Assembly: GCA_017625275.1 (NCBI GenBank)
Contig: JAGALI010000162.1
Coordinates: 1-9,194, forward strand
Origin: Clostridia bacterium
GTDB taxonomy: Bacteria > Bacillota > Clostridia > Oscillospirales > CAG-272
DNA: 9,194 nt
Reading direction: 5' to 3'
Position numbers and translations under genes: made by a program
In this document: in pieces, positions 6,964 through 9,194 of the stretch
Position numbering within the stretch: position 1 is the first letter of the stretch
Layout of the letters: each line of letters begins with the position of its first letter
Notes under the pieces: model-generated
Database searches by the model: none
What the model saw: only the letters and a program-made list of their open reading frames with translations
What the model was told of the DNA's origin: nothing

Positions 6964-7536
6964 TTATCTAGAAAAGCATAGCTCAACCAGCAAGAAAACA
7001 GAAATAAAGAACAAAGAGACATTTGAATCAAAAACCAATTGTAGATACACGGCACACAGCCACAAGATAAAGGCAAAGAAAAACGAACATACCCTGCATA
7101 TTTGCTCTGCTCTTTTTGCATTAAACAAAAGCATACTAAGGCATTTTAAAATTCTTCCACCATCAAGAGTTGATATTGGATAAAGATTCATTAGCGCAAG
7201 GGACAAATTGCAAAAGGCAAAAAATGAGATTCCTTCACTCTTACTTTTAAAAAAATTAAAAACAAGAAAAAAAGCTAAATTAAAAATAATTCCGCCTGCA
7301 CAAACCAAAAGCTCCTTTCCATATGATACCATTGAGCAATCATAGCTAAGGGAAAGTCGGAAGGAGCCTATTTTTAATTTATTCATTCCAACGCCATTTA
7401 TTTTAGCAAAAATCAAGTGTCCTGACTCGTGTATTAAATAGCACAAGCCAAGCAAGAGGGGATGTGGCGAGGATGACACGCTCATTATTGTTAGAAAAAA
7501 GGCAAAAAAGCCAATCTTTTCGCCTATTTTATCCAT
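6964..7536 (-). CDS. M50-family membrane zinc metalloprotease, SpoIVFB-like
   Basis: The 190-residue polytopic protein has the hallmarks of site-2 proteases, which cut substrates within or near the membrane. The zinc-binding HEXXH is HESGH at 36-40 in LCYLIHESGHL. GGIIFN at 81-86 matches the G-x-x-x-N region. The third motif is NLYPISTLDGGRIL (117-130), with Asp125 the likely third zinc ligand. As recalled, its arrangement resembles the core of Bacillus SpoIVFB, which activates pro-SigK in the mother cell: NLSxxxxNLxPIxxLDGG occurs in both. SpoIVFB has about 288 residues and a C-terminal CBS domain; this protein stops after its last helices and has no such domain. Its start overlaps the upstream small gene by eight bases and has only a poor ribosome-binding site, which suggests translational coupling. 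The protease family is firm. SpoIVFB orthology is plausible, not shown. Confidence 0.85.
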   Translation of the reverse strand: MDKIGEKIGFFAFFLTIMSVSSSPHPLLLGLCYLIHESGHLIFAKINGVGMNKLKIGSFRLSLSYDCSMVSYGKELLVCAGGIIFNLAFFLVFNFFKSKSEGISFFAFCNLSLALMNLYPISTLDGGRILKCLSMLLFNAKRAEQICRVCSFFFAFILWLCAVYLQLVFDSNVSLFFISVFLLVELCFSR

Positions 7537-7849
7537 TGTTTTTTCTTTGATTTTCTCGAAAAAGCTCTAAAAAAATAGGCTTTTCTCCATTTGACTGAAT
7601 ATATTCGTTTGCTAATTTTTCGGTTTCATTCTCCACCTTAAAATCAAGTCCTATCATCTCAAAAACAGCATTGTTTGACACAGAAATTGCCTCCGTGCTC
7701 TGTACATTTTTTCTAAAGTCTTGAATAAATAACAAGGCACCAAAGGCAGACATAACAAACACAAGCATCAAGCATTCAATCGCTATATGAGCCTTCCTTT
7801 TAAGCTCGCCCTCCTCGCTTTTTGAGGACCTCGAATAAAATATTTTCAT
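7529..7849 (-). CDS. Small single-pass membrane protein of unknown family, coupled to M50 protease
   Basis: I do not recognise this 106-residue protein. It begins with a charged, Ser/Lys/Glu-rich cytoplasmic segment (1-21), has one helix at about 22-43 (IAIECLMLVFVMSAFGALLFI), and then a polar domain of about 60 residues, predicted outside, without cysteines or repeats. The ATG at 7849 is chosen over the upstream in-frame ATG at 7921 because AGGAGGG lies at 7861-7855, five bases before it. The last eight bases overlap the M50 gene start. The place and topology (small bitopic protein translated just before a SpoIVFB-like protease) recall SpoIVFA, which holds and inhibits SpoIVFB in Bacillus, but I see no SpoIVFA sequence motif and no LytM-like domain. 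It could equally be a substrate or an unrelated protein. Confidence 0.75.
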   Translation of the reverse strand: MKIFYSRSSKSEEGELKRKAHIAIECLMLVFVMSAFGALLFIQDFRKNVQSTEAISVSNNAVFEMIGLDFKVENETEKLANEYIQSNGEKPIFLELFRENQRKNNG

Positions 7850-7854
7850 AAATA

Positions 7855-7861
7855 CCCTCCT
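7855..7861 (-). promoter_or_regulatory. Ribosome-binding site that sets the start of the small membrane protein
   Basis: AGGAGGG on the minus strand lies five bases upstream of the ATG at 7849. The alternative ATG at 7921 would add 24 residues in the divergent promoter region and has no ribosome-binding site of this quality. Confidence 0.8.
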
Positions 7862-7888
7862 CTTGGCAAAATACATAGTATATTTATA

Positions 7889-7917
7889 TTGATTTTCCAA
7901 AAATTCTATGATAAAAT
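7889..7917 (+). promoter_or_regulatory. SigA-type promoter of rarA
   Basis: A -35 TTGATT (7889-7894) and a -10 TAAAAT (7912-7917) are 17 bp apart, with TG one base before the -10 (TGATAAAAT, an extended -10). Transcription should begin near 7924, giving a short leader with the AGAGGA ribosome-binding site at 7939-7944. Confidence 0.7.
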
Positions 7918-7950
7918 ACATACAGGACTTTTTACAAAAGAGGATATTTT

Positions 7951-9180
7951 ATGACTAATCAACCTATAGCGGATAAGCTTCGTCCAACATCCTTTGATGA
8001 AATTGCAGGACAAGCTCATCTTATTTCTAAATCTGGCGTAATTCGCAAAATGGTTGACTCAGGAAGAATAACTAACATGATATTCTTCGGCCCTCCTGGC
8101 ACAGGAAAAACAACCATCGCAAATATAATAGCCAAAAATTCCGGAATGGAGCTTTTTCGTCTTAATGCAACTACCGCTTCTCTTTCAGATGTTAAGGAAG
8201 TAATTGCTCAATCAAGCTCTGTATTCTCTTCTCAAGGTATTCTCTTATATCTTGATGAAATACAATATTTCAACAAAAAGCAACAGCAATCTCTGCTTGA
8301 ATATATTGAGGATGGAAGAGTAACACTTATAGCATCAACCACTGAAAATCCATATTTTTATATTTATGATGCTCTACTATCTCGTTGCTCAGTTTTTGAG
8401 TTTAAGCGAGTGGACGCAAAGGAAATCATCCCTACATTAAAGCGTGCTGTTGATGCAATGAACACAGAAAGTGAAATAAAAAAGAGCTATGAAAACGACG
8501 CCCTTGAATTTCTCGCATCATGTGCTGGTGGCGATGTTCGCCATGCGCTTACCCTTTTAGAGGGTGCATATATTGCCAGTGACTCTGTGATTACAAAGAA
8601 AATTGCACAAGGCTTTATTCCATCTGTTGCAGCTAGCGCCTTTGATAGAAATGATGATATGCATTATAATTTGCTTTCTGGACTACAAAAATCGATTAGA
8701 GGCTCCGACCCTGATGCTGCTGTTTTCTATCTTGCAAAGCTACTTGAGGGCGGAGATATAATCTCTGCTTGTCGCAGGCTACAGGTTATCGCCTCAGAGG
8801 ATATAGGCCTTGCCTACCCACAGGCTGCTCAAATAACACACTCCCTTTGTTGTACTGCGCGTGAGCTTGGATTGCCAGAGGCAAGAATTCCTCTTGCAAG
8901 CTGTGCTATAATGCTTGCCACGGCTCCAAAATCAAACACAGCATATGAGGCTATAAATTCTGCAAGCGCTGATGTGCGTGCTGGCAAGGGCAACACTATT
9001 CCACTTCATCTGCAGGCACCTTTGTTTAAAGGATATAAATATCCACACTCATATCCTCACGATTGGGTTGACCAACAATATTTGCCAGATGATATTAAAA
9101 ATGCAAAATACTATGTATATGGTGAAAACAAAACCGAGCAAGCCGCTAAAGCTTATTGGGATAACATCAAAAAGAAATAA
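7951..9180 (+). CDS. rarA: Replication-associated recombination protein A, AAA+ ATPase
   Basis: This 409-residue protein is a complete RarA/MgsA-family ATPase, related to clamp-loader subunits and thought to act at stalled replication forks. It starts with the family pattern PIADKLRPTSFDEIAGQAHL. Walker A is GPPGTGKTT (47-55), Walker B is LLYLDE (98-103), sensor 1 is TTEN (130-133), the probable arginine finger is Arg145 in LLSRCSVF, and sensor 2 includes Arg197 in GGDVRHAL. The C-terminal tetramerisation region is recognised from EGGDIISACRRLQVIASEDIG (266-286) and from LHLQAP and GYKYPHSYPHDWVDQQYLPD (361-380). The length is close to the Bacillus protein (about 420). The segment after Walker B reads IQYFNKKQQ where many family members have IHRFNKxQQ. 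AGAGGA supports the start. The stop lies 14 bases before the right edge, so any terminator is outside the window. Confidence 0.95.
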   Translation: MTNQPIADKLRPTSFDEIAGQAHLISKSGVIRKMVDSGRITNMIFFGPPGTGKTTIANIIAKNSGMELFRLNATTASLSDVKEVIAQSSSVFSSQGILLYLDEIQYFNKKQQQSLLEYIEDGRVTLIASTTENPYFYIYDALLSRCSVFEFKRVDAKEIIPTLKRAVDAMNTESEIKKSYENDALEFLASCAGGDVRHALTLLEGAYIASDSVITKKIAQGFIPSVAASAFDRNDDMHYNLLSGLQKSIRGSDPDAAVFYLAKLLEGGDIISACRRLQVIASEDIGLAYPQAAQITHSLCCTARELGLPEARIPLASCAIMLATAPKSNTAYEAINSASADVRAGKGNTIPLHLQAPLFKGYKYPHSYPHDWVDQQYLPDDIKNAKYYVYGENKTEQAAKAYWDNIKKK

Positions 9181-9194
9181 AAACGAGGCGCTTG

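Noticed and set aside
6947..6965. Inverted repeat after the M50 protease stop (8-bp arms, 3-base loop)
   Set aside because: The arms contain only A and T, so the hairpin would be too weak to count as a terminator; the symmetry is expected in such AT-rich sequence.
9181..9194. GC-rich run after rarA that could be the left arm of a terminator
   Set aside because: The window ends before any right arm or T run, so it cannot be judged.

Overview
The window is AT-rich chromosomal DNA, most likely from an endospore-forming member of the Clostridia (Bacillota). The evidence is a near full-length SpoVT regulator that closely matches the Bacillus protein as I remember it, strong Shine-Dalgarno sequences, SigA-type promoters, and a short SpoIVFB-like membrane protease. 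There are no tRNA or rRNA genes, CRISPR arrays, insertion sequences, integrases or phage genes. I cannot name the species.

Layout, left to right. (1) A CvpA-like membrane protein gene runs off the left edge on the minus strand. It has a good extended -10 promoter and is divergent from spoVT. (2) spoVT (+) ends in a strong hairpin terminator and converges on a minus-strand N-acetylmuramoyl-L-alanine amidase gene that has no signal peptide. (3) A TtcA-family tRNA thiolation gene (+) diverges from the amidase and ends in a short hairpin that can terminate transcription from both sides. (4) A three-gene minus-strand operon, potA-potB-potCD, encodes a spermidine/putrescine-type ABC importer. Its ATPase and first permease are ordinary. 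The second permease is fused in one 753-residue chain to the substrate-binding protein. A consensus promoter (TTGCAT, 17 bp, TATAAT) lies in front of potA. (5) A two-gene minus-strand unit encodes a 106-residue single-pass membrane protein and a 190-residue M50 (site-2-protease/SpoIVFB-like) metalloprotease; the genes overlap by 8 bp. (6) rarA (+), a replication-associated AAA+ ATPase, diverges from that unit and finishes just before the right edge.

How the genes work together. The pot genes form one complete importer: 4-base overlaps couple potA to potB and potB to potCD, and the binding domain is tethered to the membrane by helices on both sides. SpoVT and the SpoIVFB-like protease both suggest sporulation, with the amidase a possible third member, but they lie in separate transcription units and are not an operon. 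TtcA and RarA are housekeeping functions.

I see no clearly new defence or mobile system. The items most worth following up are the potCD fusion with an altered polyamine pocket and a basic cytoplasmic tail, and the small unrecognised membrane protein paired with the M50 protease, which has the layout expected of a regulator-protease pair.
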